In this document: positions 1-6,280 of the stretch, piece by piece | Layout of the letters: each line of letters opens with the position of its first letter | How positions within the stretch are numbered: the first letter of the stretch is position 1 | DNA from: a bacterium | GTDB taxonomy: Bacteria; Spirochaetota; Spirochaetia; Treponematales; Rectinemataceae | DNA: 9,444 bases | Direction: 5' to 3' | NCBI GenBank assembly: GCA_021813065.1 | Contig: JAKALZ010000054.1 | Location: 1 to 9,444 of the forward strand | Made by a program: the position numbers and the translations under genes | The notes under the pieces: model-generated | What the model saw: only the letters and a program-made list of their open reading frames with translations | What the model was told of the DNA's origin: nothing | Database searches by the model: none

Positions 1-327
1 GCTCTTGCTGGATGTCAGCCTGCGGTTTCTCGGAATCTCGCCGTCGCGGTACGACGGTCGCGTTTCAATGTTCGTCGCTTTTCGCGACGTTTTCAAAAGG
101 AAACCGTCGTGCTGCTCCGGCTCTTGCTGGATGTCAGCCTGCGGTTTCTTGGAATCTCGCCGTCGCGGTACGACGGTCGCGTTTCAATGTTCGTCGCTTT
201 TCGCGACGTTTTCAAAAGGAAACCGTCGTGCTGCTCCGGCTCTTGCTAGATGTCAGCCTGCGGTTTCTCGGAATCTCGCCGTCGCGGTACGACGGTCGCG
301 TTTCAATGTTCGTCGCTTCTCGCGACG
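1..327. repeat. 119-bp tandem repeat array, about 2.75 copies, open at left edge
   Basis: Copies begin at 2, 121 and 240; base 1 is the last base of a further copy to the left. Copies 1 and 2 differ at one base (31 versus 150). The third copy is partial, stops matching after 327, and differs from copy 1 at two positions (10/248 and 81/319). Each full unit has two perfect hairpins: CCGTCG/CGACGG with a 5-nt loop (41-46 with 52-57) and CGTCGC/GCGACG with a 5-nt loop (73-78 with 84-89). The array ends exactly at the end of the second hairpin in copy 3. The period is not a multiple of three, so one protein repeat cannot be read through it. Near-identity of the copies points to recent expansion or homogenisation. 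Function is unknown. Confidence 0.95.
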
Positions 328-577
328 GCGCTCTGCCACGGGCCAGGGCGTTTAAAAACTATAGCGGGCCAGCCGGGCCTTGGTCAAGGGCGGCCAGATT
401 CGAAGTACCGCGACATTAAAAAAACTGCGCCGCGCTCACAACGCCGCTCTCGCACAGCGTTGCTCGTCGCGAATCCGGGCTGCCATGCGCACATGACACC
501 TCACCTGCCTTCAATCGCGCGTGCGAAGAAACGCGCGCAGCCTCCTCTATCCGAACCTTTCCGCCACCCTTAGCGGC
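328..577. other. Non-coding region between repeat array and alcohol dehydrogenase gene
   Basis: No convincing gene is seen in these 250 bases; together with the array, the first 577 bases lack a credible coding sequence. The open frames crossing it start inside the repeats and resemble no protein I recognise. It contains a 7-bp hairpin with an 8-nt loop (516-522 with 531-537, arms CGCGCGT/ACGCGCG) without a T-run, a smaller CCTT/AAGG hairpin at 378-389, and the terminator candidate listed separately. It forms the 3' flank of the leftward operon. Confidence 0.7.
418..457 (-). terminator. Probable intrinsic terminator of the leftward operon
   Basis: Read on the minus strand, CTGTGC (457-452) pairs with GCGCAG (430-425) with one G-T wobble, with further GC pairing possible inside, and is followed at once by seven T (424-418). 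It lies about 120 nt past the dehydrogenase stop codon and has the right polarity to end that operon. The stem is imperfect and the loop long, so the call is moderate. Confidence 0.45.
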
Positions 578-1618
578 TTAAAACGAGGTGATGACCTTGA
601 TGCCGGTGCCGGGGAATTGGTCCATTTTCTGGAGGAATTCGATGCCGTCGGCGAGGCTGAGGCGACCGGTGATGAGGCGCTCGGGGCGAAGTTTGCCTGC
701 GGCGACCATGCCGAGGAGGACCCCGTAGCGATGCGCCTGGATGCCGTGGCTTCCGTAGATTTCGAGTTCGCGGGCGACGACGAGGTCCATGGGAACTTCG
801 GGATGGGCTTGGTCGGCGAGCATGAGGCCGACCTGGACATGGCGGCCGCGCTTAGCGAGGCAGGCGATGGAGTTGAAGCAGGTATGGCGGCTGCCGAGCG
901 CGTCCATGGAAACATTGGCGCCGCCACCGCTTGCGTCGCGGATCGCGGCCGCCACATCGGGGACTTCGCGGGCGTTGATGGTGATGTCAGCGCCGAGTTG
1001 CCGCGCCATTTCGAGTTTTTCGGCCTGGATGTCGACCGCGATGACGCGCGCGCCCATCGAGGAAGCGATCATGATGGCCGAGAGGCCGACTCCGCCGCAG
1101 CCGTGGATGGCAACCCATTCGCCAGCGCGGACCTTCGCCTGTGCTTCAAGGGCGCGGAAGGCCGTCGCGAAGCGGCAGCCGAGGCTTGCGGCGCTCACGG
1201 AGTCCATGGTGTCGGGCAGCCGCACCAGATTCATGTCCGCGTAGTGGATCGCGACGTACTCGGCGAAGGAGCCCCAATGGGTGAAGCCGGGCTGAAACTG
1301 GTGGTCGCAGACCTGTTGGTTGCCGGTGAGGCAGGAGTCGCAGTGGCCGCAGCCCGCGACGAAGGGCATGGTGACGCGGTCGCCGCGCTTCCAGTTGTGT
1401 ATGTTGTTGCCCACTTCGACAATGGTGCCGGCGAGTTCGTGTCCCGGCACGTGGGGGAGTCTGATATCAGGATCGTGGCCCTTCCAGCCGTGCCAGTCGC
1501 TGCGGCAGATGCCGGTGGCATCGACCCTGAGGACGACACCGTCGTCAGGAGGGGCGGGGTCTGGGACGCTGGTGATAGCGATTGGGGCGCCGAATTCGGT
1601 GAATATCGCGGCTTTCAT
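578..1618 (-). CDS. Zinc-dependent alcohol dehydrogenase (MDR superfamily)
   Basis: This 346-residue protein has the normal length of a medium-chain zinc dehydrogenase and both metal sites. The catalytic zinc ligands are C38, H60-E61 (in GHE) and C148. The structural zinc is held by C90, C93, C96 and C104 in the usual four-cysteine loop. A Rossmann fold follows, with GCGGVG at 173-178 and an acidic D196 at the end of the second strand, which in this family favours NAD over NADP. It should oxidise an alcohol or reduce an aldehyde in the cytoplasm; the substrate cannot be read from the sequence. The start is supported by an AAAGGA ribosome site (complement of 1625-1630) six bases upstream. It lies 15 bp after the macrodomain gene and is the last gene of the leftward operon. 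A long open frame on the opposite strand is a codon-bias shadow. Confidence 0.93.
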   Translation of the reverse strand: MKAAIFTEFGAPIAITSVPDPAPPDDGVVLRVDATGICRSDWHGWKGHDPDIRLPHVPGHELAGTIVEVGNNIHNWKRGDRVTMPFVAGCGHCDSCLTGNQQVCDHQFQPGFTHWGSFAEYVAIHYADMNLVRLPDTMDSVSAASLGCRFATAFRALEAQAKVRAGEWVAIHGCGGVGLSAIMIASSMGARVIAVDIQAEKLEMARQLGADITINAREVPDVAAAIRDASGGGANVSMDALGSRHTCFNSIACLAKRGRHVQVGLMLADQAHPEVPMDLVVARELEIYGSHGIQAHRYGVLLGMVAAGKLRPERLITGRLSLADGIEFLQKMDQFPGTGIKVITSF

Positions 1619-1633
1619 GGTGATTCCTTTGTA

Positions 1634-2299
1634 TCAGAGTTCGTTGGCGCGCAGGAAGAGGCGTCCGTCGTCCTCCGAGAAGAATACGAAGAAGATGGTG
1701 TGGGGCGCGCGCGATAGTGTGTCCTGTTGATCGCCCTGCAGCGCGCTCTCCAAGGTTGTGTCCTCGATCGCGTCATCTGAGCTCTCTTCGCGCGATGCGG
1801 TTTTGGCGCCGAAGCGTTTGCGCTCTTGGTACCCTTCAAGAAATGCTCGCACACTCACCCACGCAATGCGCGCGGCGCGCTCCTTGGGAAAACCATAGAT
1901 GCCGGTCGAAATTGCCGGAAAAGCGATCGATTCGAGATGTTCGCGGGACGCGAGGGCGAGGCATTCGCGGTAACAGGAAGCAAGGGTCGCGTCTTCATTG
2001 TGGGAACCGCCGCGCCATATTGGTCCAACCGTGTGGATGATGCGCAGTGCGGGAAGATAACCCGCGGTGGTTGCGACCGCATGTCCTGGTGGAAGGCCTT
2101 CGGGCAAGGGGCCAGCTCTGAGCGCTCGGCACTCGGCGAGAATGGCGGGGCCGCCCGCGCGGTGTATGGCACCGTCAACACCACCTCCGCCAAGGAGGCT
2201 TGAGTTCGCTGCGTTCACAATCGCATCGCACGCGAGAGTCGTGATATCACCGATCACGACAATGCATCGCCCATCGGGGCTGGAATAGAGCTCTTTCAT
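1634..2299 (-). CDS. Macrodomain protein, probable ADP-ribose / O-acetyl-ADP-ribose hydrolase
   Basis: The 221-residue protein is a single macrodomain of the MacroD/YmdB type. GDIT (17-20) leads into the NAAN motif at 29-32, the glycine-rich loop with GVDGAIH (40-46), and the second ligand loop STGIYGFP (131-138). These segments bind ADP-ribose, and family members remove acetyl or ADP-ribosyl groups from O-acetyl-ADP-ribose or modified proteins. The last strand is [10 protein letters not shown] (202-211). Between the last helix and that strand is an extra segment, about residues 157-200, rich in E, D, Q, S and T, which typical single-domain homologues lack as I remember them. The start codon overlaps the stop of the response regulator gene (ATGA on the minus strand), implying translational coupling, and the dehydrogenase follows 15 bp later. 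The exact substrate is not determinable. Confidence 0.9.
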   Translation of the reverse strand: MKELYSSPDGRCIVVIGDITTLACDAIVNAANSSLLGGGGVDGAIHRAGGPAILAECRALRAGPLPEGLPPGHAVATTAGYLPALRIIHTVGPIWRGGSHNEDATLASCYRECLALASREHLESIAFPAISTGIYGFPKERAARIAWVSVRAFLEGYQERKRFGAKTASREESSDDAIEDTTLESALQGDQQDTLSRAPHTIFFVFFSEDDGRLFLRANEL

Positions 2300-2934
2300 G
2301 ATTTCGGAGTGTTCTCTTGCGAGGGATGTGCGCGCTCATCGATAAGGACGCGGATTTTCGAGAGAAGAGCTTCGAAATTGAGGGGTTTCGAGAAGAACGC
2401 GTTGGCGCCCGCGCTCATCATCTGAGGCCGGGCCTCCTCCTCGGCGACGCCGGTCATCGCGATGACATCGGGCTGGCCAAAGGATTCGTCGGATCGAATT
2501 TTCTTGCAGAGGGACGCGCCATCGACGCCAGGCAGATTCAAATCGAGAATAACGATCGCCGGATGCCGCTCCGCGATGATTCTGCCCGCCTCGAAGCCAT
2601 CGAAGGCCTGCGCGGCGCGGAGCGACTCGATTTTTCGCTCGATGAGACGCTTGAGGATGGTGTTGAGGTCCTTGTCATCATCGACGATGAGGACGAGCCC
2701 CGGATCGACGGGCATCGTGAGGTCGTCGTGGAGTTCTTCGGGCACGCGCATGCCGCGCGACTTGAGGAAGGTGACGAGATCCTCCGCGTAGACACGATAT
2801 TGCCCGCCAGGAGTGGTGAATGCTTTGAGATGTTCTGCGCGGATCCAGTTGATCGCGGTCTGGTTGACGACACCGCAGAGCTTGGCGACTTCAAGCGCCG
2901 AGAACGTGCGAACCTTACTGCTGAGTTTGGCCAT
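2296..2934 (-). CDS. Orphan response regulator, N-terminal HTH plus C-terminal receiver domain
   Basis: The protein has 212 residues. Residues 10-61 resemble a MerR/BldC/excisionase-type winged helix: [12 protein letters not shown], a recognition-helix region TAINWI, and the wing TPGGQYRVY (41-49). Residues 80-200 are a CheY-like receiver with the acidic pair D85-D86, phosphoacceptor D131 in ILDLNLPG, T161 in MTG, and K183 in SKP. All key receiver residues are present, so phosphorylation is likely, but no histidine kinase is in the window. The order HTH then receiver is the reverse of OmpR or NarL regulators. The start is supported by AAGAGG (complement of 2941-2946) at good spacing. It is the first gene of the leftward operon, overlaps the macrodomain gene by 4 bp, and is divergent from tex. 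It may autoregulate through the inverted repeat just upstream (inference). Confidence 0.9.
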   Translation of the reverse strand: MAKLSSKVRTFSALEVAKLCGVVNQTAINWIRAEHLKAFTTPGGQYRVYAEDLVTFLKSRGMRVPEELHDDLTMPVDPGLVLIVDDDKDLNTILKRLIERKIESLRAAQAFDGFEAGRIIAERHPAIVILDLNLPGVDGASLCKKIRSDESFGQPDVIAMTGVAEEEARPQMMSAGANAFFSKPLNFEALLSKIRVLIDERAHPSQENTPKS

Positions 2935-2964
2935 TGAGCGCCTCTTTTCACATATTAAATTGTT

Positions 2965-2989
2965 CTGAATGGAAGCGATAGTAATTCAG
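2965..2989. promoter_or_regulatory. Inverted repeat CTGAAT-N13-ATTCAG, possible operator
   Basis: Perfect 6-bp arms at 2965-2970 and 2984-2989 have centres 19 bp apart, close to two helical turns, a geometry suited to a dimeric DNA-binding protein. It lies just upstream of the AT-rich stretch and start of the HTH-receiver gene. Which protein binds is unknown; the adjacent regulator is the natural candidate. Arms this short can occur by chance. Confidence 0.35.
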
Positions 2990-3100
2990 TAAGGATATTC
3001 GATGCGGCGTTAAAAATCCAGAGCATTGTGATGACACATGCGGCGCGCTGAGTCCACGCGCTCGCCGCCACACCCTCATTCTTGCAATTTTTCTCGTCTT

Positions 3101-3116
3101 CCCGTAACGTTACGGG
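3101..3116. promoter_or_regulatory. Perfect 16-bp palindrome directly upstream of tex
   Basis: CCCGTAACGTTACGGG is fully self-complementary and ends two bases before the preferred tex start codon. As DNA it could be a repressor operator. As RNA it would fold into a 6-bp stem with a 4-nt loop against the start codon, where no ordinary ribosome-binding site is seen, so it could limit translation. The palindrome is seen directly; its role is inference. Confidence 0.5.
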
Positions 3117-3118
3117 CT

Positions 3119-5551
3119 ATGGATTCGACAACGACGTTTGACATGAGCGCTATCGAGGCGCTCTCTATCGACGAGCTCGCGATTGGCCAGAAGATCGCGG
3201 CGGAGCTCAGTGTGCGGCTTTCGCAGGTGCAAGCGGTGCTGAGCCTCGCGGCCGAGGGCTGCACGGTTCCATTTATCAGCAGGTATCGCAAAGAGCGGAC
3301 GGGCAATCTCGATGAAGTGCAAGTCCGAGACTCGATTCAGAAGTTTGAAAGTTACAAGAATCTTGAGGAACGGCGCATCGAAGTGCTCAAAGGCATCGCG
3401 GCCCTCGGGAAGCTCGACTCGTTTCTCTACGAGAATATCAAGAGCGCCAAGACGCTGACGGAGCTCGAGGATCTCTGGGCGCCCTACAAAAAGAAGAAAA
3501 AAACGCGAGGCATGCTCGCGCAGGAGAAAGGTTTGGGGCCTCTGGCCGATCTCATGGCGAGCGCACGTATCGAGAAAGTGCTGGAGGCGACACCCTCGTT
3601 TATCCACAGCGACGCCGAGCACCCTGAGCTTTCGGTGGAGAGCGCCGAGGATGCGCTGGCGGGTGCCCGCGACATTCTGGCGGAGCGTCTGTCCCAAGAC
3701 TCGGAGATGCGCGCCTATGTGAAGCAAGTCGTGCTCAAGAGCGGCGAACTCGCGGTAAAGGGTGTGGGCGACGACGCGAAGCGCGAGCAGTCGACGTACC
3801 AGATGTACTGGGACTATCGCGAGCCGCTTACGACACTGAAGCACCATAGGGTGCTTGCGGTGAATCGAGGCGAGCGCGAGGGTGAGCTCGATGTCGCGAT
3901 CGATGTCTCGGATGAACTTGTGGAGGAGCGCGTCGTCGAGAGGGCGCGACCCGCGAACACGCAGCACAAGGAAGCGGTAGCTGATGGCCTCGCGCGCCTG
4001 CTCTTGCCGGCCGTACGGCGCGAGATTCGCTCGAACCTGACCGAAGACGCCGAGAGCCACGCCATCGAGGTATTCAGCACGAATCTGCGCAACCTGCTCA
4101 TGCAGCCGCCTCTGCGCGGCACGAGGGTGCTGGGCATCGACCCCGGCATTCGAACCGGGACGAAGTGCGCCGCCCTCGATGAGACGGGCAAATTTCTCGA
4201 TTACTTTGTGATCAACCAGGAAACGAAGCCTGAGCAAGGGAAAAAGGATATCGCCGCCGCGGTCATCAAGCACAAGCTTTGGGTGATCGCGGTAGGCAAC
4301 GGCACGGGCAGCCACGAAGTGCAGAAGCTCGTCGCGGAGACGATCGCGGATAATCGGCTCGAGTGCAGTTTCGCGGTGGTCGACGAGGACGGCGCGTCGG
4401 TGTATTCGGCGAGCGACCTCGCGCGCGAGGAGTTCCCGGAGCTCGACCTCACGATTCGAGGCGCGATTTCGATCGGCAGGCGCCTCCAGGACCCGCTCGC
4501 CGAGCTGGTTAAAATCGACCCCAAGAGCATCGGCGTGGGCCTCTATCAGCATGACGTGAATCAGAAGCAGCTGGCTGACCAGCTCGACCAAGTGGTCGGA
4601 TCGGTGGTGAACCAGGTCGGCGTCAACCTCAACACGGCGAGCTCCTCGCTGCTGCGCTACGTCTCGGGCATCAACGCGAGCCTCGCCAAAAAGATCGTGA
4701 AATTCCGTGACGCGAGCGGCGTGATCCGCAACCGTTCGCTGCTCAAGGAAATACCGGGGCTTGGCGAAAAAACATTCGAGCAGTGCGCGGGCTTTCTCAA
4801 GATCCCCGAGAGCGAGAACCCGCTCGATAACAGTTGGGTTCATCCCGAGAACTACGCGCTCGCGGCTGAAATAAAGCCGATCGTAAAGACCAGCCGCGAT
4901 CCGACGCGCGAAGAACGCGCCGCGCTCAAGGAAAAGTACGGTGTCGGCGACATCACGCTCGACGACATCATCGCCGAGCTCAAGAAACCGAACCGCGACC
5001 CGCGCGAGGACCTGCCGCCGCCGCTCCTGCAGCAGGGCGTGCTCTCGTTCGAGGATCTCCAACCCGGCATGAAGGTGAAGGGCAAAGTGAAGAATGTGGT
5101 CGATTTCGGCGCCTTTGTCGATATCGGCATCAAGGAGAGCGCGCTGATCCACGTGTCCGAGATGAGCGACCGCTTCGTTAAAAATCCCATGGATGCGCTC
5201 AAGGTGGGCGACCTCAAAGAATTTACGATCATCAGCGTGGACCCGTCGCGCAAGCGCATCGGGCTGTCGCTGAAATCGCAGGCGGGCGCGGGTCTCGGCG
5301 CTGCGACGGGAAATTCGGCCGGCGTCGGCGCGCACCAGAGCGCGACCTGGCGTTCAGAGGATGCGGGGCGGCAAGATAGCGCCGCGGCGCGTCAAGCGCC
5401 CCGCGAGGAGCGCCAGGGCCAGCGTACTCACCCGATACCCACAGCGCGGCCTATTCCAGCCGCTCGGCCCACTCCCGCTACACGACCCGCGCGCGACGAT
5501 GATGGGCTGACGTACAATCCCTTCGCGGATCTGCTGAAGAAAAAGCGCTGA
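3119..5551 (+). CDS. tex: Tex, S1-domain RNA-binding transcription accessory protein
   Basis: The 810-residue protein matches Tex along its length. The N-terminal helical domain contains TVPFISRYRKERTG and LEERR. The YqgF/RuvX-like RNase H fold begins near residue 334 with VLGIDPGIRTG. The signature GRRLQDPLAELVKIDPKSIG follows, then helix-hairpin-helix segments from about 502 (NTASSSLL; IPGLGEKTF) and an S1 domain at about 650-718 (GKVKNVVDFGAFVDIG, ALIHVSEMSD). Tex binds nucleic acid and affects transcription and, in some species, toxin gene expression. After S1 is a basic, proline-rich tail with three PxPxxR hexapeptides (772-789), ending in NPFADLLKKKR. The start at 3119 is preferred because conserved sequence begins shortly after it; the frame stays open to an upstream ATG at 3038, and ATG 3143 is also possible. 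None has a good ribosome site. Confidence 0.95.
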   Translation: MDSTTTFDMSAIEALSIDELAIGQKIAAELSVRLSQVQAVLSLAAEGCTVPFISRYRKERTGNLDEVQVRDSIQKFESYKNLEERRIEVLKGIAALGKLDSFLYENIKSAKTLTELEDLWAPYKKKKKTRGMLAQEKGLGPLADLMASARIEKVLEATPSFIHSDAEHPELSVESAEDALAGARDILAERLSQDSEMRAYVKQVVLKSGELAVKGVGDDAKREQSTYQMYWDYREPLTTLKHHRVLAVNRGEREGELDVAIDVSDELVEERVVERARPANTQHKEAVADGLARLLLPAVRREIRSNLTEDAESHAIEVFSTNLRNLLMQPPLRGTRVLGIDPGIRTGTKCAALDETGKFLDYFVINQETKPEQGKKDIAAAVIKHKLWVIAVGNGTGSHEVQKLVAETIADNRLECSFAVVDEDGASVYSASDLAREEFPELDLTIRGAISIGRRLQDPLAELVKIDPKSIGVGLYQHDVNQKQLADQLDQVVGSVVNQVGVNLNTASSSLLRYVSGINASLAKKIVKFRDASGVIRNRSLLKEIPGLGEKTFEQCAGFLKIPESENPLDNSWVHPENYALAAEIKPIVKTSRDPTREERAALKEKYGVGDITLDDIIAELKKPNRDPREDLPPPLLQQGVLSFEDLQPGMKVKGKVKNVVDFGAFVDIGIKESALIHVSEMSDRFVKNPMDALKVGDLKEFTIISVDPSRKRIGLSLKSQAGAGLGAATGNSAGVGAHQSATWRSEDAGRQDSAAARQAPREERQGQRTHPIPTARPIPAARPTPATRPARDDDGLTYNPFADLLKKKR

Positions 5552-5564
5552 TTGAGCGCGGTCG

Positions 5565-5592
5565 CGCGGCTGTACATGGCCTTGAAGCCGCG
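5565..5592 (+). terminator. Hairpin after tex, weak terminator candidate
   Basis: CGCGGCT (5565-5571) pairs perfectly with AGCCGCG (5586-5592) across a 14-nt loop, 14 bp after the tex stop. Only CCCTTT follows a few bases later, not a proper T-run, so termination would be inefficient or factor-dependent. The second arm overlaps the -35 element of the promoter at 5582-5610. Confidence 0.3.
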
Positions 5593-5610
5593 ACGGCCCT
5601 TTGATATACT
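5582..5610 (+). promoter_or_regulatory. Sigma-70-type promoter with extended -10
   Basis: TTGAAG (5582-5587) is separated by exactly 17 bp from TATACT (5605-5610), and TG at 5602-5603 gives the extended -10 form TGnTATACT. Transcription would start near 5615-5618. This is the best promoter-like sequence in the window and points into the structured C-rich segment, not directly at a start codon. Confidence 0.6.
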
Positions 5611-5616
5611 GAATAT

Positions 5617-5720
5617 TGCCCTCGTGCGATAGTTCGGTGTCGGTTTTTGTGCCGCTATTCCCCCCAACCCCAGCGGCCAACCCTACCCCCCGATGCCGAC
5701 TTTTGCACGGGGGTTTTTTT
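5617..5720 (+). ncRNA. Candidate structured small RNA or leader with C-rich loops
   Basis: The segment lies between the promoter at 5582-5610 and a hairpin/T-run at 5685-5720, giving a transcript of about 104 nt. Three nested stems can be drawn: a 9-bp closing stem joining the 5' end to the terminator arm (5619-5627 with 5705-5713, one G-U), GTCGG/CCGAC (5639-5643 with 5696-5700), and GCCGCT/AGCGGC (5651-5656 with 5672-5677). The apical 15-nt loop is ATTCCCCCCAACCCC, and the inner strand 5678-5691 is also C-rich. Such exposed C-rich loops resemble seed regions of small RNAs that pair with Shine-Dalgarno sequences. It does not match SRP RNA, 6S RNA, tmRNA or another RNA I recognise. It could instead be an attenuator leader for the acetyltransferase operon 96 nt downstream. 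No convincing open frame with a ribosome site is seen inside. Confidence 0.5.
5685..5720 (+). terminator. Intrinsic terminator with seven T
   Basis: ACCCCC (5685-5690) pairs with GGGGGT (5709-5714), with an inner TGC/GCA pair (5694-5696 with 5705-5707), and seven T run from 5714 to 5720. The same G-run can instead pair with the transcript's 5' end (5619-5627) or with the C-run at 5660-5665, so alternative folds compete for it. It would end the candidate small RNA and any read-through from tex. Confidence 0.65.
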
Positions 5721-5805
5721 ACGCGCGGACGAGGCACAGATCGATTGCGCGGACATACCGCCATCGCGCTTCGAACCCGCCCCCTCGGTGACCTGCCTGC
5801 GCGAT

Positions 5806-5810
5806 GGAGG
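5806..5810 (+). promoter_or_regulatory. Shine-Dalgarno site fixing the acetyltransferase start
   Basis: GGAGG lies five bases before the ATG at 5816. An in-frame ATG at 5804 overlaps this site and has no ribosome site of its own, so 5816 is the better start. Confidence 0.75.
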
Positions 5811-5815
5811 CGCTC

Positions 5816-6271
5816 ATGTCTGCTCTCATAATTCGAAGCGCGAGGCTCGAGGACAGCGCCGCGCTCGCGACGCTCTCTGAACAGCTCGGATATCCCGCCA
5901 ACGCGGCTGAAGTCAAAACGCGGCTCCCACGCTATATCGGCGCGCCCGAACGACGCGTCATCGTCGCGGAGCTCGACGGCAAGGTAATCGGCTGGACGAG
6001 CATCGAAATCGTCGATCACTTCTACATCGAAAAATTCGCCGAGATTTCGGGCTTCGTGGTGGATGCGGCGCACCGAAGTCGGGGAGTAGGGCACGCGCTC
6101 ATGGCGGAGGCTGAGCGCTGGACCTCCGAAATGGGGCTTCCAGGCCTCAGGCTCAAGACGAATGTGGTCAGAGTCGATGCACACCGATTCTACGAGGGAA
6201 TGGGATTCGAACGCACGAAAACGCAGTATACCTATGTGAAGAAACTTGCGCCTTCCCGCGGTTCGCGGTAA
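5816..6271 (+). CDS. GNAT family N-acetyltransferase
   Basis: This 151-residue protein fits the GNAT fold in length and order. After the first strand (IIRSARLEDSAALATLSEQL) comes a central strand pair with GKVIGWTSIEIV. The acetyl-CoA site follows: FVVDAAHRSRGVGHALM carries the R-x-x-G-x-G pyrophosphate-binding loop and the helix continues through AERW. The C-terminal part includes FYEGMGFERTKTQYTYVKKL, the typical FYxxxGF segment. It should transfer an acetyl group from acetyl-CoA to an amine; the substrate is not evident. Nine bases separate it from the hydrolase gene, making it the first gene of the rightward operon. No separate promoter was found between the terminator at 5720 and the start, so expression may depend on read-through from the promoter at 5582-5610. 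Confidence 0.9.
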   Translation: MSALIIRSARLEDSAALATLSEQLGYPANAAEVKTRLPRYIGAPERRVIVAELDGKVIGWTSIEIVDHFYIEKFAEISGFVVDAAHRSRGVGHALMAEAERWTSEMGLPGLRLKTNVVRVDAHRFYEGMGFERTKTQYTYVKKLAPSRGSR

Positions 6272-6280
6272 CAATAGCCT

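Larger units (their letters stand above)
2935..3118. promoter_or_regulatory. Divergent intergenic control region between response regulator and tex
   Basis: These 184 bp separate two genes transcribed away from each other, so both promoters should lie here. An AT-rich stretch at 2951-2960 gives a TTTAAT -10-like hexamer for the leftward gene but has no good -35. No convincing rightward promoter was found; TTGCAA (3083-3088) with TAACGT (3105-3110) at 16-bp spacing is weak. An inverted repeat and a perfect palindrome within the region are listed separately. Confidence 0.55.

Noticed and set aside
1..327. A true CRISPR array
   Set aside because: The sequence between the palindromic motifs is the same in each copy, the period of 119 bp is too long for one repeat plus one spacer, and no cas gene is in the window. 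The motif resemblance is kept only as a finding.
388..412. A TTCGAA stretch suggesting a tRNA T-loop
   Set aside because: No acceptor stem, anticodon stem or CCA end could be fitted around it.
521..1717. A 398-codon forward open frame across the dehydrogenase
   Set aside because: It is antisense to a dehydrogenase with all zinc ligands intact, and its D/E/G/V/A-rich product resembles nothing I recognise.
3038..3118. Upstream ATG at 3038 as the tex start
   Set aside because: The extra 27 residues resemble no Tex N-terminus, and the stretch includes the perfect palindrome and likely promoter region; no ribosome site precedes it.
3110..5335. A 741-codon open frame on the minus strand across tex
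   Set aside because: It lies antisense to a clearly conserved gene and encodes a low-complexity H/R/L/E-rich product typical of shadows in GC-rich coding DNA; tex explains the region.
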